Shown in pieces: positions 1 to 8,470 of a DNA stretch of 64,000 nt (position 1 is its first letter; every line of letters begins with the position of its first letter). Under the pieces are notes generated by a model. It searched no databases. It saw nothing but the letters and a program-made list of their open reading frames with translations, and was not told the DNA's origin. Source of the stretch: Methylobacterium thuringiense (GTDB lineage Bacteria; Pseudomonadota; Alphaproteobacteria; Rhizobiales; Beijerinckiaceae); NCBI RefSeq assembly GCF_022179645.1, contig NZ_BPRA01000001.1, positions 62,001-126,000 of the forward strand, in the 5' to 3' direction. Both the position numbers and the translations under genes were made by a program.

Positions 1-1590
1 GGCGTCGGCCGGGGCGACCGGGTGGTGATCTACATGCCGATGGTGCCGGAAGCCCTGTTCGGGATGCTGGCCTGCGCCCGGCTCGGTGCGATCCACTCGG
101 TGGTGTTCGGAGGTTTCGCGGCGAACGAGCTCGCCGCGCGCATCGAGGATGCATCGCCGACGGTGATCCTGGCCGCCTCCTGCGGCGTCGAGCCGGCGCG
201 AACCGTCGCCTACAAGCCGCTGCTTGACGCGGCGATCGCGCGCTCCAGCCACAAGCCCGAAGCCTGCCTGATTCTACAGCGCCCGCAAGCACTTGCCGGC
301 CTGATGGAAGGCCGCGACCACGACTGGGCGGAGACGGTCGCCGCGGCCAAGGCCGAGGGCCGGACGGCCGATCCGATCGCGATGGCGGCGACCGACCCGC
401 TCTACATCCTCTACACCTCGGGCACGACCGGGAAGCCGAAGGGCGTGGTGCGCGATACCGGCGGCTACTGCGTGGCGCTCACCTGGTCGATGACGAACCT
501 CTACGGGGTGAGGCCCGGCGAGGTGTATTTCTGCGCCTCCGACATCGGCTGGGTCGTCGGGCATTCCTACATCGTCTACGCGCCGCTGCTGCACGGCTGC
601 ACGACCGTACTCTACGAGGGCAAGCCCGTGGGCACGCCCGATGCCGGCGCGTTCTGGCGCGTGGTGGCCGAGCACGGCGTCGGCACGCTGTTTACGGCCC
701 CGACGGCGCTTCGCGCGATCAAGAAGGACGACCCGCGCGCCGCAAAAATCGCCGACTACGACCTGTCCGGATTTCGCGCCCTGTTCCTGGCCGGCGAGCG
801 GGCCGACCCGGATTCCGTGGCCTGGGCCGAGACCGCTTTGGGCAAGCCCGTCATCGACCATTGGTGGCAGACCGAGACCGGCTGGGCCATCGCCGGCAAC
901 CCGATCGGCATCGAGAAGCTGCCGGTGAAATACGGCTCAACGGCGATGCCGATGCCGGGCTACGACCTTCATATCCTCGACGAATCCGGGAAGCCCGTCC
1001 CAGCCGGCACGATGGGCACCATCGCCCTGAAGTTGCCGCTACCGCCGGGCTGCCTGCCGACCTTGTGGGGCTCGGACGCGCGCTTCCGGTCGAGTTACCT
1101 GGCGACCTTCGCCGGCTACTACGACACCTCGGATGCCGGCATCCGGGACGCGGACGGCTACGTCACCGTGCTGGGGCGCACCGACGACATCATCAACGTC
1201 GCCGGCCACCGCCTCTCCACCGGCGGCATGGAGGCGGTGCTGGCCGCCCATCCCGACGTCGCCGAATGCGCCGTCATCGGCATCCGCGACGCGCTGAAGG
1301 GCGAGGCTCCCTGCGGCTTTGTCGTCCTGAAATCAGGGGTTTTCAAAGAACCGGCGGAGATCGAGCGAGAGCTCGTCGCCCGCGTCCGCGACGAAATCGG
1401 ACCCGTCGCCGCCTTCAAGCTGGCGCTCACCGTCGAGCGTCTGCCGAAGACGCGATCCGGCAAGATTCTTCGCGCCACGATGAAGGCCATCGCCGACGGG
1501 CAAAGCTACACCACGCCGCCGACTATCGAGGATCCGGCGGCCCTCGACGAGATCGGCGAGAGCCTGAAGAGCCGCGGACTCGGCGCGTAG
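1..1590 (+). CDS. prpE: Propionate--CoA ligase (acetyl-CoA synthetase-like), 5' truncated by the window edge
   Basis: Adenylate-forming enzyme that activates propionate (or acetate) to its CoA thioester in the cytoplasm through an acyl-AMP intermediate. The frame is open from base 1, so the true start lies outside; 529 residues are present, against roughly 630 in full-length relatives, so about 100 N-terminal residues are missing. The AMP-binding P-loop YTSGTTGKPKG lies at residues 138-148 of the fragment, followed by VVRDTGGY, which is typical of the PrpE branch rather than Acs. The C-terminal lid carries the catalytic-lysine motif KTRSGKIL (Lys at fragment residue 488). The gene ends TAG. 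No partner gene is visible downstream; the next gene is on the opposite strand. Substrate is inferred from family resemblance. Confidence 0.9.
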   Translation, partial: GVGRGDRVVIYMPMVPEALFGMLACARLGAIHSVVFGGFAANELAARIEDASPTVILAASCGVEPARTVAYKPLLDAAIARSSHKPEACLILQRPQALAGLMEGRDHDWAETVAAAKAEGRTADPIAMAATDPLYILYTSGTTGKPKGVVRDTGGYCVALTWSMTNLYGVRPGEVYFCASDIGWVVGHSYIVYAPLLHGCTTVLYEGKPVGTPDAGAFWRVVAEHGVGTLFTAPTALRAIKKDDPRAAKIADYDLSGFRALFLAGERADPDSVAWAETALGKPVIDHWWQTETGWAIAGNPIGIEKLPVKYGSTAMPMPGYDLHILDESGKPVPAGTMGTIALKLPLPPGCLPTLWGSDARFRSSYLATFAGYYDTSDAGIRDADGYVTVLGRTDDIINVAGHRLSTGGMEAVLAAHPDVAECAVIGIRDALKGEAPCGFVVLKSGVFKEPAEIERELVARVRDEIGPVAAFKLALTVERLPKTRSGKILRATMKAIADGQSYTTPPTIEDPAALDEIGESLKSRGLGA

Positions 1591-1866
1591 CCGGATGCTG
1601 CCTCGGTATTCGCGGTACGACGGCGGCCGTCGGCATTCATCGTTGCCATCATGGCGACGTCGCTGCCGGCGCGGCATCGCGGCGGTGGGGTTGCACGGTG
1701 CGCAAGGCTACCTGCTCGCGTGGTGTGGTCGGCGCCGAACCCGCCGATTCCGAACCAATCGGGCCGGCGGCGTTGAAGGCGGTGTTCGGGGAGCGGGGTC
1801 TCGAAACCGGATGCGCGGACCATGTCGGCGCGAATCACGCGCGGCCCCTCGACTCCCGGCGACGAG

Positions 1867-2760
1867 CTACGCGACCACGAGGTTGAGCGTCTGAGGAGCC
1901 GGCGCGATCGTGACCCGGCTGCCCCAGCCGAAGGCCAAGAAATCCTGTTCGATGCCGTCGGCGAACACCACGCCGCCCTCGTTCATCCGCGAGGTCACAA
2001 CGAGGGCGGTCTCGGCGAGCTTGCCGGCGCGCAGGCCGGTGGCGGTGGCGACGCTCGGGAACGGTTCACGCACCCAGTAGCCGACGGCCGGCTCTTCCGG
2101 GCCGATCGCGAGGCTGAGATGGCTCGCTTCGCTGATGGACCGAGCCCAGCCCGTCACCCCCGTCCCGGAGGCGACGATGAGACCGCTCGACGACTGGTCC
2201 TCGGCCGTGCCTCCGGCCTCGATCCGGTAGCGGGCGGATTGGTGGCTGCGGTGGCCGACGAAAATCTCGTTCAGCGCCAGCAGCCGCTCGCCGCCGTCCA
2301 GAACCGCCTGCACCATGGTCCGCCGCTCGACGCGGGCCGCGCCGGCGACGCTCGCCGGGAGCAGCGCGCCCAGGCGTTCCACGGCGACCCGCGCCAGGAC
2401 GCCGTCGTACAGATCGGGCGCCGGATTGACGCCGATCACCGGCTGCGCGCCGAGATACTTCGCGACGTTGGCGACGAGCCCGTCCTGTCCGACGGCCACG
2501 ATGACGTCTTCGGGTGCGAACAGGAAGCGATCGAGGTCGGCCCGGCGCGCCAGCGTCTGTCGCCAATCCGCCGGCACGGCGGCGCGCGCCCGGCCGAGCA
2601 CGGTATGGAACACGACGTGGCGTGCCTCGACCTCCGCGATGCTCTGTTCGCGGCTGTCCAGGAAGAACTTGGCCTGGCCGCGCGTCGCGTGCCGGGCCAG
2701 CAGCAATTCGTAGTCGGTGTCGCGCACCACGAAGACGGCGCGTGGGGTGACGGCTGCCAT
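1867..2760 (-). CDS. NAD-kinase-fold protein with variant GQDG motif
   Basis: The 297-residue protein has the signatures of the ATP-NAD kinase superfamily. GQDG at residues 91-94 stands where canonical enzymes have GGDG (the aspartate is kept, the second glycine is not). A conserved NE pair (N164-E165, in NEIFVGH) and a glycine-rich SSGLIVASGTGVTGW stretch near residues 191-205 follow. The likely role is phosphorylation of NAD(H) or a related nucleotide, but the changed motif leaves the substrate open. It is the last gene of a minus-strand operon: its ATG is 10 bases from the stop codon of the SPFH gene, and its ribosome site (TGAGGA) overlaps that stop. Association with an NrtR-like regulator supports a link to NAD metabolism. 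It differs clearly from housekeeping NadK, which is presumably elsewhere in the genome. Confidence 0.75.
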   Translation of the reverse strand: MAAVTPRAVFVVRDTDYELLLARHATRGQAKFFLDSREQSIAEVEARHVVFHTVLGRARAAVPADWRQTLARRADLDRFLFAPEDVIVAVGQDGLVANVAKYLGAQPVIGVNPAPDLYDGVLARVAVERLGALLPASVAGAARVERRTMVQAVLDGGERLLALNEIFVGHRSHQSARYRIEAGGTAEDQSSSGLIVASGTGVTGWARSISEASHLSLAIGPEEPAVGYWVREPFPSVATATGLRAGKLAETALVVTSRMNEGGVVFADGIEQDFLAFGWGSRVTIAPAPQTLNLVVA

Positions 2761-2769
2761 CGCATGTCC

Positions 2770-3753
2770 TCAGCGTGCCGCGATCGACGGGGGGACCTTG
2801 CGGAACTCGCCGAGCGCGGCGGCGAGCAGGTCCGGCGTGATGTTGACGTGCTCGATCGTCTCCAGCTTGCCGGCGAGTTCCCGCGCGGCGAGCCCGAACA
2901 GCACGGCCGGCGGCAGGTCGCGGTAGGTGGCCACGCGCTGCCGCTCGGCCTCGGCCTTGGCACCCTCGACGAGGCGGATGCGCTCGGCCTCGGCGGCGGA
3001 TTCCAACCCGCGCGCTTCGGCGACGCCGACGGCGCGGTTGCGGGCGTTCTCGGATTCCTGCGCGATCAGCTGCGTCTCGCGGCGGGCCAGTTCGGTCTTG
3101 GTGGCGAGTTCGTTCTCGGCGATGGCCCGCTCCTTCTCGACCGCCAGCGCGCGGCGCGAGAACGTCGCCTCGTCGGCCTTCTGCTGAAGCGCTTCGAAGG
3201 TCGGCGTCTGCAGGGCGCGTTCCAGCTCACTCGTCGGCGCGAGGTTGGTGAGCCGCACCGAGACCACCTCGACGCCGATCTCGGCCAGCGCAGAGGCCGC
3301 CGCGAGGACCGATTCGAGGGTGATGCGCAACGGCTCCGGGCCGGCATCGAGCAGCGCGCCGACCGGGTTCGCGCCGAGATATTGCAGGACCGCCTGACCG
3401 GCGATGCCGTTCAGGCGCGCCTCGATCCGCTCGATCGGCTCGCCCCGCAGCTTGCCGGTGGCCAGCCCGATCGAGAAATCGACGCGGCTCGCCAGCAATT
3501 CGGGATCGACGACGTGCCAGCCGATCGTCCCCTGCACGGCGACGGCCTGGAAGTCGCGGCTGCGGCCGCGCACGAACAGCGTCATCTCGCGGTCGTCCAT
3601 GGGCAGCTCGCTGATGCTCGCAGTTTCCGGCCGGAACCAGAAGACGAGCCCGCGCCCGCTCTGCCGGACGCGCCCGTTGCGGTAGCGGATGATGTGGCTG
3701 CTCGCCTCGCTCCTGAGCTGGGCGATCAGACCGATGTTGCGAATCGTGGCCAT
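2770..3753 (-). CDS. SPFH/band-7 domain protein without an obvious membrane anchor
   Basis: A 327-residue protein with an SPFH (stomatin/prohibitin/flotillin) domain over roughly residues 20-190. A charged, Ala/Glu-rich helical segment that is probably coiled coil follows (about residues 195-275), with a conserved C-terminal region after it. SPFH proteins form oligomeric scaffolds, usually at membranes. Here the N-terminus (MATIRNIGLIAQLRSEAS) lacks a clear hydrophobic segment, which is unusual and suggests a soluble or peripherally bound member. The ATG at 3753 is preferred over upstream in-frame codons because it follows GGGAAAGG at good spacing and avoids overlap with the Nudix gene. It is the middle gene of the operon NrtR-like/SPFH/NAD-kinase-like; the tight spacing suggests that the SPFH and kinase proteins work together. 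Confidence 0.8.
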   Translation of the reverse strand: MATIRNIGLIAQLRSEASSHIIRYRNGRVRQSGRGLVFWFRPETASISELPMDDREMTLFVRGRSRDFQAVAVQGTIGWHVVDPELLASRVDFSIGLATGKLRGEPIERIEARLNGIAGQAVLQYLGANPVGALLDAGPEPLRITLESVLAAASALAEIGVEVVSVRLTNLAPTSELERALQTPTFEALQQKADEATFSRRALAVEKERAIAENELATKTELARRETQLIAQESENARNRAVGVAEARGLESAAEAERIRLVEGAKAEAERQRVATYRDLPPAVLFGLAARELAGKLETIEHVNITPDLLAAALGEFRKVPPSIAAR

Positions 3754-3769
3754 GGCACCTTTCCCTGGA

Positions 3770-4507
3770 TCAACTTGGCTTCTGGAAACGATAGAGTTCG
3801 GCGGGACGGAACGACGTCCCGGCCTCGCGAGAGCCCGTCGGCGCGAGCCAGCCCCGGTCGAGCATCCGGCGGCGGAAGGCCGGCTTGTTGAGCGGCGTGC
3901 CGAGGATGGCCTCGTGCACGTCCTGCAGCTGGCGCAGGGTGAAGTGCTCGGGCAGCAGCGCGAAGCCGACATCCGAATAGTCGAGCTTGCCCCGCAGCCG
4001 CAGGATCGCGAGGGCGAGGATCTCGGCATGATCGAAGGCGAGGGCCAGGGGCTCGCCCCGCATCCGGCCGTCGGCCGGGAGCACCGCGACGGGCCCGCCG
4101 GCCTCGCCCGTCCACGGCACGTCGATCACCGCCCGCGACAGTTTCGGCATGCCGTCCAAGGCCTCGCCGAAGGCACGCTCCGGCAGCAGGGCGAGATAGG
4201 CGACGGACACGATGCGCATGCGCGGGTCACGGTCGAGCGCGCCGAAGGTGTAGAGCTGTTCGCACTGAATCCCGGCGAGCCCGGCCTTGTCGCGCAGGAC
4301 GCGTTCGGCCGCCGCATCGAGCGTTTCGTCGAGGGCGACGAAGCCGCCGGGGAGCGCCCAGCGGCCGGCATGCGGATGCTCGGCGCGTTGCAGCAGGAGG
4401 ACGGACGGCCGTCCGTCATGCAGGCCGAGGAGCACCAGATCGACGGCCAGGGCCGGCCGGTCGTAGGCGTCGGGATCGTAACCGGAGAGGAATTTTGCCT
4501 CGCTCAC
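3770..4507 (-). CDS. NrtR-like regulator: Nudix domain plus winged helix
   Basis: A 245-residue protein with an N-terminal Nudix domain (box at about residues 54-77, starting GGFVALDE) and a C-terminal winged-helix segment (about 170-245, LLPEHFTLRQLQDVHEAILG and a closing FRPAELYRF). This architecture is that of NrtR, the ADP-ribose-sensing repressor of NAD metabolism genes. The catalytic REUXEE part of the Nudix box reads RVLRDK, so the glutamates that bind the catalytic metal are lost, consistent with a sensor rather than a hydrolase. GTG at 4507 is chosen because AAGG lies seven bases upstream; a TTG at 4513 has the same AAGG almost abutting it. It heads the operon with the SPFH and NAD-kinase-like genes and probably regulates it. 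Confidence 0.78.
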   Translation of the reverse strand: MSEAKFLSGYDPDAYDRPALAVDLVLLGLHDGRPSVLLLQRAEHPHAGRWALPGGFVALDETLDAAAERVLRDKAGLAGIQCEQLYTFGALDRDPRMRIVSVAYLALLPERAFGEALDGMPKLSRAVIDVPWTGEAGGPVAVLPADGRMRGEPLALAFDHAEILALAILRLRGKLDYSDVGFALLPEHFTLRQLQDVHEAILGTPLNKPAFRRRMLDRGWLAPTGSREAGTSFRPAELYRFQKPS

Positions 4508-4538
4508 AGCCAAACCTTATATCTGTCTTGCGCCTAAC

Positions 4539-4550
4539 TAATGCGCATAA
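4539..4550. promoter_or_regulatory. Candidate operator of the NrtR-like operon
   Basis: A near-palindrome TAATGCGCATAA with a perfect 8-bp core ATGCGCAT (4541-4548) lies 32 bases upstream of the regulator's start codon, in an AT-rich patch. Short palindromes near promoters are the usual NrtR operators and NrtR often controls its own operon. Assignment is inference from position and symmetry only. Confidence 0.35.
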
Positions 4551-4716
4551 CGGATATATGTCAAGGCGTGGGTGGACCGGAGCTTGGGCGACGGCCTGAT
4601 GCGTCGTGATGGATTCGGCGCCGAGGTCGGGTGTGCGAGCCCAACGGCGACGAGCGTGCGACGACCGCCGTGCCAATCGGCCAGTACGAGGTCAGACCCG
4701 TACTATCGATCCACTT

Positions 4717-4807
4717 CGTCATTGCGCGCGCAGCGAAGTAATCCAGGGCCACACACGCAAGCGTCGGTGAGTTGGCCCTGGATTGCTTCGCTGCGCCCGC
4801 AATGACG
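4717..4807. repeat. Long-armed intergenic palindrome (REP/MITE-like)
   Basis: Two 34-base arms, 4717-4750 (starting CGTCATTGCG) and 4774-4807, are reverse complements with 32 of 34 matches and a 23-base loop. The arm containing CAGCGAAG..AATCCAGGGCC resembles a dispersed palindromic repeat known from many Proteobacteria, including Rhizobiales. It fills the gap between the divergent start of the NrtR-like gene and the end of the antiporter gene. The remaining bases of the 4514-4907 gap hold no gene I can support. Confidence 0.8.
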
Positions 4808-4907
4808 GGGAGAAAGCGTCAGCCCCGGCTCACACCGTCACCGGACGATCCGGGCGGCCGGAAAGGCGACCGCCTTGGCGCCCAGCGGGTCTGTTACAGT
4901 TCGACGG

Positions 4908-6680
4908 TCAGCCCAGCTCGTGCGCCGAAGCCGTGTTTCCGCGGATGAGCTCACGTCCCGCATAGATGCCGCCCGCGGTTTCGAGGTCGAGGCGTTCCGC
5001 GTCGTGCCGGCGGACTTCGGCCATGACCTCGGTGGCGGCCTCGGGGGAATCGCCAATCGTCAGCAGCGCCCGCTCGCCGAAGGCGAGGGCGGATTCGAGC
5101 GTTTCCCTGAGCTGGAATGCGACGCCGGCCTGAATCAGTTCGATGGCGTGCTCGCGGTCCCGGGCGCGGGCGAGGACCGGCACGAGCGGAAACTCGGCCT
5201 TCGCGAGTTCGGCGATGCGCTTGGCCGCCTCGCGATCGTCGACGCAGACGAGGATCGCGCGCGCCGTCGCGGCCCCGGCCGCACGCAGGATGTCGAGCCG
5301 GGTGCCGTCGCCGTAATAGACCTTGAAGCCGAATTCCTCCGCGACGCGGATGTAGCCGGAATTGGTGTCGATGATCGAGACGGAGCATCCGCGCGAGATC
5401 AGCGGCTGGCTGACGATCTGGCCGAAGCGCCCGAAGCCGACGATCAGGGCGCTGCCGACGAGGTTTTCCGGGATCTCGACGCCGTCCATCGAGACGGCGG
5501 GCTTCGGCCCGAGGCGGTCGAAGGCGATCACCATGAGGGGCGTGAGGGCCATCGACAGGATGACGGTCGCCGTCAGGATCGCGTTGGTCGGACCGTCGAT
5601 GATGCCGGCGCCCGTCGCCGCCGCGTAGAGCACGAAGGCGAACTCGCCGCCCTGCGCCATCAGGGCCGCCCTCTCCACGGCCTCGGAATGGGAGGCCCGC
5701 AGCGCACGGGCCACCGCGTAGATGACGAGGCTCTTCACCACCATGTAGGCCGCGACGCTTCCCAGGATCAGGCGCCAGTTCGCGCCGATCACGGTGAGGT
5801 CGAGGGACATGCCGACGCCGAGGAAGAACAAGCCGAGCAGGATGCCGCGGAACGGCTCGACATCCGCTTCCAGCTGATGGCGAAAACTCGATTCCGAGAG
5901 CAGTACGCCCGCGAGGAATGCGCCCATCGCCATCGACAGGCCGCCGAGCTGCATGGCGAGGGCCGCGCCGAGCACGACCAGCAGGGCAGCGGCGGTCATC
6001 ACCTCCCGGGCCTTCGACGCGGCCAGCAGCCGGAACATCGGGTTGAGCAGCCAGCGCCCCGCCGCGACCAGCGCCAGGACGGAGCCGAGGGCGATCCCGA
6101 TGGCGACGGCGCGTTCCGCAGCGCCCGATTCCCCGCCGCCGGGGGCCAGCAGGGTGACGGCCGCGAGGAGGGGCACGATCGCGAGATCTTCTAGCAGCAG
6201 GATCGCCACGATCCGCCGGCCCTTCGGCTTCGAGAGCGAGCCGCGCTCTTCGAGCAGCTGCATGACGATGGCGGTCGAGGTCAGCACGAAGCCGGTGCCG
6301 GCCACGAACGCCACGGCCGGCGCGAAGCCCATGGCGATGCCGACGAGGGTGAGCGCCGCGATGCAGATGCCGACCTGCACGAGACCCAGGCCGAAGATCT
6401 CGCGCCGCATCCCCCAGAGCCGGGACGGCTCCATCTCCAGCCCGATGATGAACAGGAACATCACGACGCCGAGTTCGGCGACGTGGAGGATCGCATGCGC
6501 GTCCGAGAACAGGCCGAGACCGAAGGGACCGATGGCCAGCCCGGCCACGAGATAGCCGAGGACCGAGCCGAGACCGATCCGCTTGAAGAGCGGCACCGCG
6601 ACGACGCCCGCCGCGAGGAGGGCGACGACCTGGACGAGGTCGCTCGCAGCGCCGGTCGCTTCGACAGCCATGGGCTTCAT
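4908..6680 (-). CDS. KefB-type monovalent cation:proton antiporter with RCK domain
   Basis: A 590-residue CPA2-family transporter. The first ~390 residues are a chain of hydrophobic helices with the family pattern GLGSVLGYLVAGLAIGPFG near the N-terminus and FLFIIGLEM shortly after. A cytoplasmic RCK/TrkA-N Rossmann domain follows (ALIVGFGRFGQ at about residue 418, acidic DTN ending the second strand), which binds nucleotide and gates transport. The expected role is K+/H+ exchange at the inner membrane, classically for protection against electrophiles. Glutathione regulation cannot be judged, and no KefF/KefG-like partner is next to it. The ATG at 6680 follows GAGAAAGC; a second in-frame ATG lies three codons on. 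The pirin gene is 54 bases upstream on the same strand, so the two are probably co-transcribed. Confidence 0.88.
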   Translation of the reverse strand: MKPMAVEATGAASDLVQVVALLAAGVVAVPLFKRIGLGSVLGYLVAGLAIGPFGLGLFSDAHAILHVAELGVVMFLFIIGLEMEPSRLWGMRREIFGLGLVQVGICIAALTLVGIAMGFAPAVAFVAGTGFVLTSTAIVMQLLEERGSLSKPKGRRIVAILLLEDLAIVPLLAAVTLLAPGGGESGAAERAVAIGIALGSVLALVAAGRWLLNPMFRLLAASKAREVMTAAALLVVLGAALAMQLGGLSMAMGAFLAGVLLSESSFRHQLEADVEPFRGILLGLFFLGVGMSLDLTVIGANWRLILGSVAAYMVVKSLVIYAVARALRASHSEAVERAALMAQGGEFAFVLYAAATGAGIIDGPTNAILTATVILSMALTPLMVIAFDRLGPKPAVSMDGVEIPENLVGSALIVGFGRFGQIVSQPLISRGCSVSIIDTNSGYIRVAEEFGFKVYYGDGTRLDILRAAGAATARAILVCVDDREAAKRIAELAKAEFPLVPVLARARDREHAIELIQAGVAFQLRETLESALAFGERALLTIGDSPEAATEVMAEVRRHDAERLDLETAGGIYAGRELIRGNTASAHELG

Positions 6681-6734
6681 GCTTTCTCGATGACGGGACC
6701 CTGGGCGCGGTATTCGAGCCTCAGCCGATCTCTA

Positions 6735-7673
6735 TCAGGGATAGCGGACGGGCGGGGCCGGGTCCGGCAGGGGGATGAACTCGGAATCACCCGGGACGGT
6801 GTCGAAGCGGGCCCGGCGCCAGTCCTCCTTCGCCTGCTCGATGCGCTCCGGGCGCGAGGAGACGAAGTTCCACCAGAGATGGCGCGGACCGTCCATCGGC
6901 TCTCCGCCCAGCACCATGAAGCGGGCAGCCTGCGTCGCGCGGATGCTGATGGGGTCGCCGGGCCGGAACACCAAGAGCTGCCCCGGTCCGAAGCCGTCGC
7001 CGGCGATCTCGATCGCGCCCGAGACCGTGTAGATCGCGCGCTCGTCGTAGGTCGGGTCGAGGGGCAGGACCGCGCCGGCTTCGAGGACGACGTCGGCGTA
7101 GACCATCGGGCTCGACGTGCGCACCGGCGAACGGGCGCCGAACGCCTCGCCCGCGATCAGGCGCACGGTCTTGCCCTCGCCGGTCAGGACCGGCAGCGCG
7201 GACGCGTCGTAATGCTCGAAGGCGGGGGCGGTCTCCTCGTCCTTCGCGGAGAGGGCGACCCAGCTCTGGATGCCGAAGAGCTTGGAGCCGGTCTGCCGCA
7301 TGCCTGCGCCCGTGCGCTCGGAATGGGTGATGCCGCGCCCCGCGGTCATCCAGTTCAGCTCGCCCGGGCGAATCGGCAGTTCGGTGCCGAGGCTGTCCCG
7401 GTGCATGATCTCGCCCTCGAAGAGGTACGTGACCGTCGAGAGACCGATATGGGGGTGGGGACGCACGTCCATGCCCTGCCCGAGCAGGAATTCGGACCGC
7501 CCCATCTGATCGAAGAACACGAACGGGCCGACCATCCGGCACTCGGTCGATGGAAGCGCTCGCCGCACGGCAAAGGAGCCGAGGTCGCGTGAGCGCGGCA
7601 CAATCAACGTCTGGATGGCGTCGCAACTGAAGCGATCGCCCGGAATCGGATCCTCTGCGCTATGCCAGCTCAT
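6735..7673 (-). CDS. Pirin family cupin protein
   Basis: A bicupin of 312 residues. The N-terminal cupin carries the pirin metal ligands: [13 protein letters not shown] (His73, His75) and the GITHSER segment (His117, Glu119). The C-terminal half holds the second cupin fold. Some bacterial pirins have quercetin dioxygenase activity and others modulate enzymes or regulators, so the function here stays open. ATG at 7673 is chosen because AGGAG lies eight bases upstream; a TTG two codons earlier would place that site too close. The KefB-type gene follows on the same strand, which suggests a shared role in electrophile or oxidative stress (inference). Confidence 0.88.
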   Translation of the reverse strand: MSWHSAEDPIPGDRFSCDAIQTLIVPRSRDLGSFAVRRALPSTECRMVGPFVFFDQMGRSEFLLGQGMDVRPHPHIGLSTVTYLFEGEIMHRDSLGTELPIRPGELNWMTAGRGITHSERTGAGMRQTGSKLFGIQSWVALSAKDEETAPAFEHYDASALPVLTGEGKTVRLIAGEAFGARSPVRTSSPMVYADVVLEAGAVLPLDPTYDERAIYTVSGAIEIAGDGFGPGQLLVFRPGDPISIRATQAARFMVLGGEPMDGPRHLWWNFVSSRPERIEQAKEDWRRARFDTVPGDSEFIPLPDPAPPVRYP

Positions 7674-7884
7674 CGCCAAAACTCCTCATGCGCTGCCCGG
7701 CCCGAACGGCTCGGCAGCGATGCGGTATTGTGCATGACGGGGAGGGAGGCTCGATAGAGAAACGATCGAAACGCATCGTTTCCAAATTCGATCAGGCGCC
7801 CGGCGGCATCGTGCGGCGGCGGTCCTCACTATGCCGCCGCGTCCGCGCCAGGACCCGGGCTCTGCGGCCGGAACGATCCGTGGT

Positions 7885-8367
7885 TTATGGCTTGGCTTTG
7901 ATCGGCCAGTTGTCGGTGTTCCAGATCTCTTCGTTGCTGTCGATCATCTCGATGATCTGGTCGATCGACTTGCGCAGCATGGTCTTCGAGACGAGGCCGC
8001 CGTCGACGGTCTTTTCGAGGTCGAAGGCGAGCTGTCCCGGCTCGCCGTAGATCGCGAAGGCGAACGGGTAGCCGTTGTTGGCCTTCAGCATGGCGACGCC
8101 CGGGACGAGGGTCTGCTTGTCGCCGGGAATCGCCCAGGACTTGTAGATCGTCAGGGCCGTGTCGTCCTTCGCCAGCGTGAAGTTCAGATCGGCTTTGTGC
8201 GTGCCCTGGCCCTCGAGCGTCAGGACCCCGTCCCGGGGTCGCGTCGGCTTGAAGCCCATCTCGCCGAGCAGGGCCTTGACGCGGTTCAGCGTCAGGGTCT
8301 CGGCGGCCACGGGAGCCGGGGCGGCGAGGATGCCCAGCGCCAGCACGATGTTTGCAAGTTTTGCCAC
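7885..8367 (-). CDS. Secreted YbjN-like domain protein (short paralogue)
   Basis: A 160-residue protein with a Sec signal peptide (hydrophobic core after MAKLAN, cleavage likely after PVAAE or nearby). The mature part matches, across its length, the N-terminal domain of the 935-residue protein encoded just upstream: LTLNR(V/I)K start, a W-x-IP segment, GxxFAF/FVFAM, and the closing (L/I)SKTMLRK..(D)(S/G)NEEIWN. The pattern resembles YbjN, a fold related to type III secretion chaperones; that relation is inferred by eye. The start is GTG at 8367. The two genes lie 103 bases apart on one strand and look like a duplication. No enzymatic motif is present. Confidence 0.75.
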   Translation of the reverse strand: MAKLANIVLALGILAAPAPVAAETLTLNRVKALLGEMGFKPTRPRDGVLTLEGQGTHKADLNFTLAKDDTALTIYKSWAIPGDKQTLVPGVAMLKANNGYPFAFAIYGEPGQLAFDLEKTVDGGLVSKTMLRKSIDQIIEMIDSNEEIWNTDNWPIKAKP

Positions 8368-8470
8368 GGGCTCAGGACCTCTGTGTCGTCGGGTGCCTCA
8401 CGAGCGCGCCCGTTGATAGGAGCTTGTCCCGCCGGCCTCGGGGGTCCGGCGGGCCTGTCGTGAGAGACGC

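Noticed and set aside
22-1590. GTG at 22 as a true start of the ligase
   Set aside because: The frame is open to base 1 with conserved sequence before it, and the protein is about 100 residues short of its family, so the start is outside the window.
1822-3891. Long plus-strand open frame (689 codons) opposite the NAD-kinase-like and SPFH genes
   Set aside because: It is antisense to two genes with clear family motifs. Long mirror frames are expected at this GC content, and its translation is Arg/Gly/Asp-rich without motifs.
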